A DNA stretch of 64,000 nucleotides from Betaproteobacteria bacterium HGW-Betaproteobacteria-7. Lineage in GTDB: Bacteria > Pseudomonadota > Gammaproteobacteria > Burkholderiales > Rhodocyclaceae. The stretch covers positions 248,001 to 312,000 of the forward strand of contig PHCE01000002.1 of NCBI GenBank assembly GCA_002840765.1, given 5' to 3'. The translations under genes and the position numbers were made by a program. Under the pieces are notes generated by a model that was not told where the DNA came from, did no database searches, and worked only from the letters and a program-made list of their open reading frames with translations. Of this stretch, positions 43,143 to 51,616 are shown piece after piece. The first letter of the stretch is position 1. Each line of letters begins with the position of its first letter.

Positions 43143-43170
43143 TTGATCCACGCTAATCTGCCGTTAAACT
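43143..43170 (+). promoter_or_regulatory. possible promoter of the ccm operon
   Basis: TTGATC (43143-43148) and TAAACT (43165-43170), each with 4 of 6 consensus matches and 16 bases apart, lie 46 bases before the ccmA start. This is a weak prediction. Confidence 0.3.
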
Positions 43171-43215
43171 TGCGCGTCCATAATTTGCCGCTGATTCTTT
43201 TCGGTTTTTCCCCTG

Positions 43216-43830
43216 ATGCTCGAAGCTGACAATCTGGAGTGCGTGCGCGGCGAGCGCCGCCTGTTCGCCGGCCTCGGCTTTCGGCTGAACCCGGGGGAAC
43301 TGCTCAATCTGCAGGGCCGGAACGGTTCCGGCAAGACCAGCCTGCTGCGCATGCTGATCGGCCTGCTGCCACCGGAAAACGGCGAGATTCGCTGGCAGGG
43401 CGAACCGATCCGCAAGCTGGGTGACGACTATCGCGCCGACCTCTGCTACCTCGGCCACCTGAACGCCATCAAGGAAGAGCTGACCCCCCTGGAAAACCTG
43501 CTCGCCGCCGCCCGCCTGGCCGAAGAAGACCTGAGCGAGGACGATGCCCTCGACGCACTGGAGCAGGTCGGCCTGGCCGGCCGCGAGTATCTCGCCTGCA
43601 AGTACCTGTCACAGGGTCAGAAGCGCCGCGTGGCGCTGGCCCGCCTGGTCAAGGAAAAGCGGCCACTGTGGATCCTCGACGAGCCCTTCGTCGCCCTCGA
43701 CGTCGCCGCCGTGGATTGGCTGGCCGGCATCATCTCCGCCCACCTTCAGCGCGGCGGCCTGGCTGTAATGACCACCCACCAGCTGGTCAACATTCCGGCC
43801 GGCACCGTGCGCGAACTGCGCCTCAGTTGA
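43216..43830 (+). CDS. ccmA: haem exporter ABC ATPase CcmA
   Basis: A 204-residue ATPase of the CcmABC(D) complex that releases holo-CcmE during cytochrome c maturation. Walker A is GRNGSGKTS, the ABC signature appears as LSQGQKRRVALAR, Walker B as LWILDEPF, and the switch His in TTHQ. The divergent signature (LSQGQ) is normal for CcmA. No good ribosome site precedes the ATG. It is the first gene of a complete ccmABCDEFGHI series with short gaps or overlaps. Confidence 0.96.
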   Translation: MLEADNLECVRGERRLFAGLGFRLNPGELLNLQGRNGSGKTSLLRMLIGLLPPENGEIRWQGEPIRKLGDDYRADLCYLGHLNAIKEELTPLENLLAAARLAEEDLSEDDALDALEQVGLAGREYLACKYLSQGQKRRVALARLVKEKRPLWILDEPFVALDVAAVDWLAGIISAHLQRGGLAVMTTHQLVNIPAGTVRELRLS

Positions 43831-43843
43831 GAGTGATCCGCTG

Positions 43844-44512
43844 ATGTTGAAGATCATCCTGGCGGTCATCGGCCGCGATCTCAAACTGGCCATGCGGCGA
43901 CAGGCAGACATTGTCTCGGCGATCTTTTTCTTCATCATTGTCGTCAGCCTGTTCCCGCTCGGCGTCGGCCCCGAACCGGACCTGCTGCGCACCATGGCGC
44001 CCGGCGTGCTTTGGGTGGCGGCCCTGCTGGCAACCATGCTGTCGCTGCCGCGCCTGTTTGCCGACGACCATCGCGATGGCACCCTGGAACAACTGGCCCT
44101 GGCACCGCATCCGCTCGGGCTGGTCGTTACCGGGAAAGTGATCGCTCACTGGCTGGTTTCCGGCCTGCCGCTGGCGCTCATCGCGCCGGTCCTCGGCATC
44201 CAGTTCGACCTGTCCACCGAAGCCCTGCTGGTGCTGACCGGTTCCATCCTGCTCGGCACGCCGGCACTGTCCGGTATTGGCGCCATCGGGGCGGCGCTAA
44301 CCCTTGGCCTGCGGGGCGGCGGCGTGCTGCTGTCGCTGCTGGTGCTGCCGCTGTACATACCAGTGTTAATATTCGGCGCTGGCGCAGTCGATGCAACGGT
44401 GTCCGGTCTCGGGGGGGAAGGGCATCTATCGCTGCTGGCCGCCCTGACTTTCGCCTCACTTGGCTTCGCCCCCTGGGCGTCGGCCGCTGCCTTGAAGATC
44501 GCCCTCGAATGA
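43844..44512 (+). CDS. ccmB: haem exporter membrane protein CcmB
   Basis: A 222-residue protein with six hydrophobic segments, the membrane partner of CcmA. The cytoplasmic N-terminus (IGRDLKLAMRRQADI) and the conserved region FADDHRDGTLEQLALAPHPLG identify CcmB. It starts 13 bases after ccmA and overlaps ccmC by 4 bases (ATGA). Confidence 0.95.
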   Translation: MLKIILAVIGRDLKLAMRRQADIVSAIFFFIIVVSLFPLGVGPEPDLLRTMAPGVLWVAALLATMLSLPRLFADDHRDGTLEQLALAPHPLGLVVTGKVIAHWLVSGLPLALIAPVLGIQFDLSTEALLVLTGSILLGTPALSGIGAIGAALTLGLRGGGVLLSLLVLPLYIPVLIFGAGAVDATVSGLGGEGHLSLLAALTFASLGFAPWASAAALKIALE

Positions 44513-45255
44513 AAGACCGCTTCAATCTCTACCGCTTCGCCTCGCCGGCGACCTTCTACCCCCTTGCCGGCAAGATGATTCCCTGGTTCGTCGCCGCCTC
44601 GGTCGTCTTCGGCCTGGCCGGCCTATGGCTCGGCATGCTGGTGGCGCCGACCGACTTCCAGCAGGGCGAAGGCTACCGGATCATCTTCATCCACGTTCCA
44701 GCTTCCTGGATGTCGATGTTCATCTACCTGGTCATGGCCTTCTGGGCCGCCATCGGTCTGGCCTTCAACACCCGCCTCTCGGGCATGATGTCGCAGGCGC
44801 TGGCGCCGACCGGCGCGCTGATGGCCTTCCTCTCGCTATGGACCGGCGCCCTGTGGGGCAAGCCGATGTGGGGCACGTGGTGGGTCTGGGATGCCCGGCT
44901 GACCTCGGAACTGATCCTGCTCTTCCTCTACATCGGCTACATGGCCCTGACCGCCGCCATCGACGACGTGCGCCGTTCCGACAAGGCGGGTGCCCTGCTG
45001 CTGCTGGTTGGCGTGGTCAACATTCCGATCATCTATTTCTCCGTCAAGTGGTGGAATACGTTACACCAGGGCTCCAGCGTCAATCTGACCAAGTCGTCGA
45101 TGGCCGAAACCATGCTCTGGGGCATGCTGCTGATGGCGCTGTGCTTCTGGATGTATTCGATCGCCGTCGCCCTGGCCCGCGCCCGCACCATCATGCTCGA
45201 GCGCGAGCGGCACACCGACTGGGTGCGCGCCGAACTGGCGGGAGCGCAGAAATGA
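44509..45255 (+). CDS. ccmC: haem chaperone-loading protein CcmC
   Basis: A 248-residue membrane protein with six helices that loads haem onto CcmE. The tryptophan-rich motif [13 protein letters not shown] and the two haem-ligand histidines (in [11 protein letters not shown] and NTLHQGSSV) are present. The start at 44509 overlaps the ccmB stop. Other long frames across this gene are shadows. Confidence 0.96.
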   Translation: MKDRFNLYRFASPATFYPLAGKMIPWFVAASVVFGLAGLWLGMLVAPTDFQQGEGYRIIFIHVPASWMSMFIYLVMAFWAAIGLAFNTRLSGMMSQALAPTGALMAFLSLWTGALWGKPMWGTWWVWDARLTSELILLFLYIGYMALTAAIDDVRRSDKAGALLLLVGVVNIPIIYFSVKWWNTLHQGSSVNLTKSSMAETMLWGMLLMALCFWMYSIAVALARARTIMLERERHTDWVRAELAGAQK

Positions 45256-45452
45256 TCCACTGGAACAGTTTCGGCGAATTTCTCGCCATGGGCGGCTATG
45301 GCCTTTACGTCTGGGGTTCCTTCGGCGTCACGGCATTGATCATGGTCATCGAACCAATCGTCGTCGCCCACAATCGAAAGAACACCATCGCCCTGCTCAA
45401 GCGCCAACTGCGCGCCGATGCCCGTGCCGAAAACAGGAGTACTGCAGAATGA
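45252..45452 (+). CDS. ccmD: CcmD, small subunit of the haem exporter
   Basis: A 66-residue protein with one membrane helix ([20 protein letters not shown]) and a basic cytoplasmic tail ([15 protein letters not shown]), the CcmD pattern. CcmD helps release holo-CcmE. It overlaps both ccmC and ccmE by 4 bases, which fixes the ends. Confidence 0.93.
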   Translation: MIHWNSFGEFLAMGGYGLYVWGSFGVTALIMVIEPIVVAHNRKNTIALLKRQLRADARAENRSTAE

Positions 45453-45934
45453 AGTCCCGTCACAAGAAACTCGCCCTGATCGGCGGCGCCCTGTCCATCG
45501 TCGGCATCATCGCCGCCCTGGTGCTGAATGCCCTGAACAGCAACATTGCGCTGTACATCTCGCCGACCGACGTCGCCGCCGGCAAGGCACCGGCCGACAA
45601 GCTGTTCCGCATCGGCGGCGTGGTCAAGGCCAACAGCATCCAGCGCCAGGCCGACGGCGTCACCATCGCCTTCATCGTCACCGACATGGAGCAGGATGTC
45701 ACGGTCAACTACAAAGGCATCCTGCCCGACCTGTTCCAGGAAACCAAGGGCGTCGTCGCCCAGGGCAAGCTGACCCCTGCCGGCGTTTTCGAGGCCAAGG
45801 AAGTGCTGGCCAAGCATGACGAGAACTACATGCCCCCGGAAGCCGCCAAGGCCATGGAGGATGCTGCCGCCCGCGCCGCCCAACGGACGGCCGGCGAGAC
45901 AACCGGCGCTGCTGCCCCGAAAGCGAGCTACTGA
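45449..45934 (+). CDS. ccmE: haem chaperone CcmE
   Basis: A 161-residue membrane-anchored periplasmic OB-fold protein that carries haem covalently. The anchor helix is near residues 8-27. The haem-binding HXXXY motif is His123-Tyr127 ([10 protein letters not shown]). [18 protein letters not shown] is conserved in CcmE. A flexible Ala-rich tail ends the protein, as usual. Confidence 0.96.
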   Translation: MKSRHKKLALIGGALSIVGIIAALVLNALNSNIALYISPTDVAAGKAPADKLFRIGGVVKANSIQRQADGVTIAFIVTDMEQDVTVNYKGILPDLFQETKGVVAQGKLTPAGVFEAKEVLAKHDENYMPPEAAKAMEDAAARAAQRTAGETTGAAAPKASY

Positions 45935-45936
45935 GC

Positions 45937-47925
45937 ATGATTCCCGAACTCGGCCATTTCGCCCTCATTCTCTCCGCCTTGGTCGCCCTGATCCTCGGCA
46001 CCCTGCCGCTGATCGGCGCCCATCGCAACCGGCAGGCCTGGATCGCCCTGGCCCGTCCGGCCACCGGCGCCATGACGCTGCTCATCGCCTTCTCCTTCCT
46101 CTGCCTGACGCAGGCCTTCGTCGCCAACGACTTCTCGGTGGTCTACGTCGCCCAGCACTCCAATTCCCTGCTGCCCGTCGAGTACCGCGTCGCTGCCGTC
46201 TGGGGCGGCCACGAAGGCTCGCTGCTGCTGTGGATGCTGATGCTGACCGGCTGGGCCTTCGCCGTCGCCATGCTGTCGCGCCAGCTGCCCGACGTCATGG
46301 TTGCCCGCGTGCTCGGCACGCTCGGTCTGGTCGCTTTCGGCTTCCTGCTCTTCATCCTGTTTACCTCCAATCCGTTCGAGCGCCTGCTGCCCGGCGTGGC
46401 CGAAGGGCGCGACCTTAATCCACTGCTTCAGGATCCCGGTCTGATCATTCACCCGCCGCTGCTTTACATGGGCTACGTCGGCTTCTCGGTCGCCTTCGCC
46501 TTCGCCATCGCCGCCCTGCTCTCCGGCCAGCTCGACGCCGCCTGGGCGCGCTGGTCGCGGCCATGGACGACTGCAGCCTGGATCTTCCTGACCCTGGGTA
46601 TCGCCATGGGTTCATGGTGGGCCTACTACGAGCTGGGCTGGGGCGGCTGGTGGTTCTGGGATCCGGTCGAAAACGCCTCGTTCATGCCCTGGCTGGTCGG
46701 TACGGCGCTGATGCATTCGCTGGCGGCCACGGAAAAGCGTGGCAGCTTCAAGAACTGGACCGTGCTGCTGGCGATTTCCGCCTTCTCGCTATCGCTGCTC
46801 GGTACTTTCCTGGTCCGTTCCGGCGTGCTGACCTCGGTGCATGCCTTCGCCACCGACCCGACGCGCGGCATCTTCATCCTGGTCTTCCTGATCGCCGTCA
46901 TCGGTTCCTCGCTCGCGCTGTTCGCCTGGCGGGCACCGAAGGTCGGCCTCGGCGGTCGCTTTGGCCTGGTTTCGCGCGAGTCGCTGCTGCTCACCAACAA
47001 CGTGCTACTGGTTGTCGCCTGCGCCACGGTGCTGCTCGGTACCCTCTACCCGCTGCTGATCGACGCCCTCGGCGCCGGCAAGATCTCGGTCGGCCCGCCG
47101 TACTTCAACGCCGTCTTCGTGCCGGTGATGACGCCGGTGCTCTTCCTCATGGGCATCGCCCCGTTCGCCCGCTGGAAGGAAGCCTCGGTGCCGGAAATCC
47201 TGCGCACCGTGCGCTGGGCCTTCGTCGTCGGCGTCATCGTCGCCATCGCCGTGCCATTGATTTATGGCCGCTGGAGCCCGCTGACCGCGCTCGGCCTGCT
47301 GCTCGCCACCTGGATTGTCGTCTCCGCTCTGATCAACTTCGTGGACCGCGCCCGCCAGACGCGTGGCGAGGGCTCGCTGACCAGCGCCCTACTGCGCCAG
47401 CCGCGTAGTTTCATCGGCATGCACCTGGCCCACATCGGTATCGCCGTCTTCGTCGTCGGCGTCACCATGGTGATGAGCTTCGAAGAGGAAAAGGACATCA
47501 AGATGGAACCGGGCGAAGCAGTGACTGTCGCCGGCTACACCTTTACCTTCCTCGGCGTCCACGAGGTCAAGGGACCGAACTACCTGGCCGCCCAGGGCCA
47601 GTTTGACCTCTCCAAGGACGGCCGTTTCCTGCGCAAGATGAATCCCGAGAAGCGCAACTACTTCTCGTCGACCATGCCGATGACCGAAGCCTCGATCGAC
47701 GCCGGCCTATTGCGCGACGTCTATGTCTCGCTCGGCGAGCCGATCGACCGCGATCAGCCGGAAGGCGCCTGGGCCGTGCGCGTCTACTACAAGCCTTTCG
47801 TCGACTGGATCTGGGGCGGCTGCGTACTGATGTCGCTCGGCGGCCTGCTCGCCATGCTCGACCGCCGTTACCGCGTCCGCGCGCGGAACACTGCCAACCT
47901 GCCTGCCGGAAGCCAACAAGCATGA
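45937..47925 (+). CDS. ccmF: cytochrome c haem lyase subunit CcmF
   Basis: A 662-residue polytopic membrane protein that, with CcmH and CcmI, attaches haem to apocytochromes. The WWD motif reads GWGGWWFWDPVENASFMPWL, and conserved histidines occur in VWGGHEGSLLLW and IHPPLLYMGYVG. About 13-15 helices are visible, with a large periplasmic domain near the C-terminus (EEEKDIKMEPGE to WAVRVYYKPF). It starts two bases after ccmE and overlaps ccmG. Confidence 0.96.
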   Translation: MIPELGHFALILSALVALILGTLPLIGAHRNRQAWIALARPATGAMTLLIAFSFLCLTQAFVANDFSVVYVAQHSNSLLPVEYRVAAVWGGHEGSLLLWMLMLTGWAFAVAMLSRQLPDVMVARVLGTLGLVAFGFLLFILFTSNPFERLLPGVAEGRDLNPLLQDPGLIIHPPLLYMGYVGFSVAFAFAIAALLSGQLDAAWARWSRPWTTAAWIFLTLGIAMGSWWAYYELGWGGWWFWDPVENASFMPWLVGTALMHSLAATEKRGSFKNWTVLLAISAFSLSLLGTFLVRSGVLTSVHAFATDPTRGIFILVFLIAVIGSSLALFAWRAPKVGLGGRFGLVSRESLLLTNNVLLVVACATVLLGTLYPLLIDALGAGKISVGPPYFNAVFVPVMTPVLFLMGIAPFARWKEASVPEILRTVRWAFVVGVIVAIAVPLIYGRWSPLTALGLLLATWIVVSALINFVDRARQTRGEGSLTSALLRQPRSFIGMHLAHIGIAVFVVGVTMVMSFEEEKDIKMEPGEAVTVAGYTFTFLGVHEVKGPNYLAAQGQFDLSKDGRFLRKMNPEKRNYFSSTMPMTEASIDAGLLRDVYVSLGEPIDRDQPEGAWAVRVYYKPFVDWIWGGCVLMSLGGLLAMLDRRYRVRARNTANLPAGSQQA

Positions 47926-48506
47926 ACCGTTACTACTGGATCCTCGGCGCCTTCGCCGCCCTCGTCGTCCTGCTCGCCGTCGGCCTCGGCCTGAATCCGC
48001 GCGACATCCCCTCGCCGCTGGTTGGCAAGCCGGTGCCCGCCTTCAAACTGGCCGTACTGGCCACGCCAGATAAGACCTTCGGCCCCGAGGACCTGCGCGG
48101 CAAGCCGTGGCTGCTTAACGTCTGGGCCTCGTGGTGCATTTCCTGCCGCCAGGAGCATCCAATCCTCGTCGAGTTCTCGAAGAAAGTGGATGTGCCGCTG
48201 ATCGGCCTCAACTACAAGGAAGTACGCGGTGACGGCGGTTTTGACATGGGCAAGCTGCCGCCCGACGAGGAAGTCAAGCTGGCGCTGCAACGCGCCAATG
48301 GCTGGCTGCGCGACCATGGCGACCCGTACCGGCTGACGGCGATGGACATCGATGGCCGCGTTGGCATCGACTTCGGCGTCTACGGCGTGCCGGAAACCTA
48401 CGTCATCGACAAGGACGGCATCATCCGCATGAAGCACACCGGGCCAATCACGCCGGATATCCTGGCGAAGAAGATCATGCCGCTGCTGGCGGAGCTGGCC
48501 AAATGA
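47922..48506 (+). CDS. ccmG: periplasmic thiol reductase CcmG (DsbE)
   Basis: A 194-residue thioredoxin-like protein held by an N-terminal anchor (YYWILGAFAALVVLLAVGLG). The active site is WASWCISCRQEHP (Cys72, Cys75), and the cis-proline loop GVPETYVIDKDG is typical of DsbE. It keeps apocytochrome CXXCH cysteines reduced before haem attachment. Overlaps of 4 bases link it to ccmF and ccmH. Confidence 0.95.
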   Translation: MNRYYWILGAFAALVVLLAVGLGLNPRDIPSPLVGKPVPAFKLAVLATPDKTFGPEDLRGKPWLLNVWASWCISCRQEHPILVEFSKKVDVPLIGLNYKEVRGDGGFDMGKLPPDEEVKLALQRANGWLRDHGDPYRLTAMDIDGRVGIDFGVYGVPETYVIDKDGIIRMKHTGPITPDILAKKIMPLLAELAK

Positions 48507-48979
48507 TGCTGCGCGTCCTGATCCTCGCCCTCTGCCTGGTAGCCACCGGCGCCGTCGCCTCCTCGGCCCGGGAAGCCGCCCTGGCCGCCGACCCGGTTGC
48601 CGAAAAGCGCCTGCAGGGCCTATCCAAGGAGTTGCGCTGCCTGGTCTGCCAGAACGAGACGATTGCCGATTCGAATGCCGAACTGGCGGTCGATCTGCGC
48701 CGCGAAATTCGCAGCATGATCGCCGACGGCCGTTCCGATAACGAGATTCTCGACTTCATGGTCACCCGCTATGGCGACTTCGTGCTCTACCGGCCGCCGG
48801 TCAAGGGCGTCACGCTATTGCTCTGGGGCGGCCCGGTGGCCCTGCTGCTGCTCGGCCTCTTCCTGCTCGTCAGCTACCTGCGCCGGCGCGCCCGCCGCCT
48901 GGTCGATGCCGACCAGCCGCTGGCCCCCGCGGATGCCCAGCGCGCCGAAGCCCTGCTCAAGGAAATAGAACCCAAATGA
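48503..48979 (+). CDS. ccmH: CcmH (CcmL type), apocytochrome thiol protein
   Basis: A 158-residue protein with signal peptide, the three-helix domain with LRCLVCQNETIADSNAELA (Cys46, Cys49) and DFMVTRYGDFVLYRPP, then a membrane helix near 107-128. It corresponds to the N-terminal half of E. coli CcmH; the other half is encoded separately as ccmI. It acts with CcmG to reduce the apocytochrome haem site. Confidence 0.95.
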   Translation: MMLRVLILALCLVATGAVASSAREAALAADPVAEKRLQGLSKELRCLVCQNETIADSNAELAVDLRREIRSMIADGRSDNEILDFMVTRYGDFVLYRPPVKGVTLLLWGGPVALLLLGLFLLVSYLRRRARRLVDADQPLAPADAQRAEALLKEIEPK

Positions 48980-49827
48980 TTCAGTTTGCCATTGCCTCGA
49001 CGCTGATCGTCGTGGTCATCTGCGCTTTCCTCTTCCTGCCGCTGTGGTCCGGCGGCCGCCGCACCGCCAGCGCCGGCGAACGGCAGGCCGCCAATGTCGA
49101 CGTCCTGCGCGACCAGCTGGCCGATCTCGAACGCGATCGCCGCGAGGGCACCCTGGCCGCAGCGGATTTTGCTGTTGCCCGCCAGGAACTCCAGCGTCGC
49201 TTGCTTGATGAAGTCGACTCTGCCGCCGGCGAAGCTGCCACCGCACCAGAGGGCGGCCCAAGCCGCAAGATGGCCATCGCCCTGCTGCTCCTGCTGCCGG
49301 TCACCGCCCTGCTGCTTTATGCCCTGCTCGGCAAACCGGAAGCGCTCGACCCGGCCCGCACGGCACCGCCGCCGGCTCAGGCCCCGATGACCCAGGAACA
49401 GATCGAGGGAATGGTCGCCCGTCTGGCCACTCGCATGGAAAGCAATCCGGACGATATGCAGGGCTGGCTGATGCTGGCCCGTTCCTACAAGTCGCTCGGC
49501 CGCTATGACGATGCCGTCCAGGCCTTCGCCAAGGCCGAGAAGGTCATCAATGACGAGCCTGATCTACTGGCCAGCTACGCCGAAACCATCGCCATGGCCC
49601 GCGGTGAAGGACTGGCCGGCAAACCCCGGCAACTGGTCGAACGCGCCTTGAAGATCGATGCCACCCACGCGCACAGCTTGTTCCTGGCCGGCGCCGCCGC
49701 CATGCAGGCGAACGATGCCAAGAATGGCATCGCCTACTGGGAAGCCCTGCTGCCCCAGGTCGAGGCAGGTACCGAGCTGGATCAGATGCTGCGCGCCGGC
49801 ATCGAGAAGATGAAGCAGGCCAAGTAA
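48976..49827 (+). CDS. ccmI: CcmI, apocytochrome c chaperone with TPR repeats
   Basis: A 283-residue protein with two membrane helices (near residues 2-22 and 96-114) around a cytoplasmic leucine-zipper-like loop (NVDVLRDQLADLERDRREG). A periplasmic TPR domain follows (MQGWLMLARSYKSLGRYDDAVQAF; EALLPQVEAGTELDQMLRAG). It binds apocytochrome C-termini and delivers them to CcmFH. It overlaps ccmH by 4 bases and ends the standard ccm set. Confidence 0.93.
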   Translation: MIQFAIASTLIVVVICAFLFLPLWSGGRRTASAGERQAANVDVLRDQLADLERDRREGTLAAADFAVARQELQRRLLDEVDSAAGEAATAPEGGPSRKMAIALLLLLPVTALLLYALLGKPEALDPARTAPPPAQAPMTQEQIEGMVARLATRMESNPDDMQGWLMLARSYKSLGRYDDAVQAFAKAEKVINDEPDLLASYAETIAMARGEGLAGKPRQLVERALKIDATHAHSLFLAGAAAMQANDAKNGIAYWEALLPQVEAGTELDQMLRAGIEKMKQAK

Positions 49828-50304
49828 GTGGTCGACGCCGCCCGCCGCGGTTTCCTGCGCGGCCGGTCGCGGCCGCGGGCGGAACTACGGCCGCCCTGGG
49901 CACTTGTCGAAAGTGCCTTCAGTGAGCGCTGCACGCGCTGCAATGACTGCCTCAAGGCCTGCCCCGAGGGCATCATCGTCAGCGGCGATGGCGGCTATCC
50001 GACCATTGATTTCGGCCGAGGTGAATGCACCTTCTGCGCCGAATGCGTGACCGCCTGCCAGCCGCAGGCGCTGCTCCGCCGCCAGGGCGAAGCTCCCTGG
50101 GCATACAAGGCGCGCATCAACGACGCCTGCCTGCCAGCGCGCGGTGTCGAATGCCGCGTCTGCGGCGATTTCTGCGCCGTGCGGGCGATCGTTTTCACGC
50201 CGCGGGCCGGTGGCTGTGCGCTACCGCAAATCGATGCTCAACTGTGCACCGGTTGCGGTGCCTGCCAGGCTCCCTGCCCGACCGCCGCCATCCGCATCAG
50301 CTGA
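49828..50304 (+). CDS. napF: NapF-type ferredoxin
   Basis: A 158-residue cytoplasmic iron-sulphur protein. A basic N-terminus (ARRGFLRGRSRPR) is followed by cysteine groups CTRCNDCLKACP, CTFCAECVTACQP, an imperfect CRVCGDFC and CTGCGACQAPCP, the NapF layout. NapF helps assemble periplasmic nitrate reductase NapA, but no other nap gene is here. It starts with GTG directly after the ccmI stop, so it is probably part of the ccm transcript. Confidence 0.88.
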   Translation: MVDAARRGFLRGRSRPRAELRPPWALVESAFSERCTRCNDCLKACPEGIIVSGDGGYPTIDFGRGECTFCAECVTACQPQALLRRQGEAPWAYKARINDACLPARGVECRVCGDFCAVRAIVFTPRAGGCALPQIDAQLCTGCGACQAPCPTAAIRIS

Positions 50305-50388
50305 AACCGTCGCCACGGCTGCATTTCGCTGCAGCAGCGATTTCCTTGTGCTTTAATCTGCGTAAAACACCGCTCACCGGAGATCCAG

Positions 50389-51321
50389 ATGAATAACCAG
50401 AAATTCCGCCTCGTCACCCGCAGCGATTTTGACGGCCTGGTCTGTGCCGTGCTGCTTAACGAACTGAACCTGATCGACGACATCAAGTTCGTCCATCCGA
50501 AGGACATGCAGGACGGCAAGGTCGACATCAGCAACCGCGACATCACCACCAATCTGCCCTACGTCGCCAGCGCCCATCTGGCCTTCGACCACCATCTGTC
50601 GGAGACCATCCGCAACACCAGCGAGCGCGCCAACCACATCATCGACGCCAATGCCCCTTCGGCGGCCCGCGTCGTCTATGACTACTATGGCGGCAAATCC
50701 GCCTTCCCGCGTATCTCCGAGGCAATGATGGAGGCTGTGGACAAGAGCGACTCAGCCCAGTTCAGCCGCGACGAGATCCTCAACCCCGGTGGCTGGGTGC
50801 TGCTCAACTACCTGATGGATGCGCGCACCGGCCTCGGCCGCTTCCGCGACTTCCGCATCAGCAACTATGCGCTGATGATGGACCTGATCACCTACTGCCG
50901 TGACCACGATATTGACGACATCCTGGCCCTGCCCGATGTCGTCGAGCGCGTCGAGCTCTATTTCCAGCATGCCGAAAAGGCCAAGGATCAGATCCTGCGC
51001 TGCGCCACTGTGTACAAGAATCTCGTCGTCCTCGACCTGCGCAACGAGGAAACCATCTGGGCAACCAATCGCTTCACGATCTACGCGCTGTTCCCGCAAA
51101 CCAACATCTCGATCCACATCCTGTGGGGCGTGCAGAAGCAGAACACCGTCTTCGCAACCGGCAAGTCGATCCTCGATCGCGGCAGCAAGACCAATGTCGG
51201 CGAACTGATGCTCGAGTATGGCGGCGGCGGCCACCAGGCAGCCGGCACTTGTCAGGTCGCCAATGACCAGGCGGCGGCGACGTTACAGGCGCTGATCGCC
51301 CGGATCAACGCCGACGGCTGA
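50389..51321 (+). CDS. DHH-family phosphoesterase
   Basis: A 310-residue protein of the DHH/DHHA1 superfamily, which includes nano-RNases, pAp phosphatases and exopolyphosphatases. Metal-binding motifs are RSDFDGL (Asp13, Asp15) and AFDHH (Asp67-His68-His69). The DHHA1 motif GGGGHQAAGTC is near the C-terminus, and VDKSDSAQFS provides a further acidic ligand. The substrate cannot be decided from these motifs. GGAG precedes the ATG, and the gene seems to stand alone. Confidence 0.85.
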   Translation: MNNQKFRLVTRSDFDGLVCAVLLNELNLIDDIKFVHPKDMQDGKVDISNRDITTNLPYVASAHLAFDHHLSETIRNTSERANHIIDANAPSAARVVYDYYGGKSAFPRISEAMMEAVDKSDSAQFSRDEILNPGGWVLLNYLMDARTGLGRFRDFRISNYALMMDLITYCRDHDIDDILALPDVVERVELYFQHAEKAKDQILRCATVYKNLVVLDLRNEETIWATNRFTIYALFPQTNISIHILWGVQKQNTVFATGKSILDRGSKTNVGELMLEYGGGGHQAAGTCQVANDQAAATLQALIARINADG

Positions 51322-51323
51322 CT

Positions 51324-51587
51324 TCAGACGTCATGCGCAGGAGCGGCAACCAGCGGGGGTGGCGAAAAGCCGAGAGCCACCATCTCCGCCTCCAGCTTGA
51401 TACGCAGCACCAGCAGGCCCTGCAGCGTCTGCCGGGCCTTGTCTTCCGCCCAGGACGCATGGTGCAGGCCAAGGCAGGCGTCGATTTCGTGCCGATTGGC
51501 GAGATCGACGCGACAGACCGCCGCATAGTGAATGATTTCGTGGTCCAATTCACGCAATTCGCGCTCATAATGTTCAAATCCGCTCAT
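51324..51587 (-). CDS. small hypothetical protein
   Basis: An 87-residue protein I do not recognise. It is mostly helical and acidic, with His and Cys scattered in the middle (HEIIHYAAVCRVDLANRHEIDACLGLHHASW). It lacks signal or membrane segments and has only a weak ribosome site. It is convergent with the DHH gene (stops 2 bases apart) and divergent from the next gene across 29 bases. Confidence 0.55.
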   Translation of the reverse strand: MSGFEHYERELRELDHEIIHYAAVCRVDLANRHEIDACLGLHHASWAEDKARQTLQGLLVLRIKLEAEMVALGFSPPPLVAAPAHDV

Positions 51588-51616
51588 GGATGGAGCTTAC
51601 ATCCAAAGGAGTTCCC

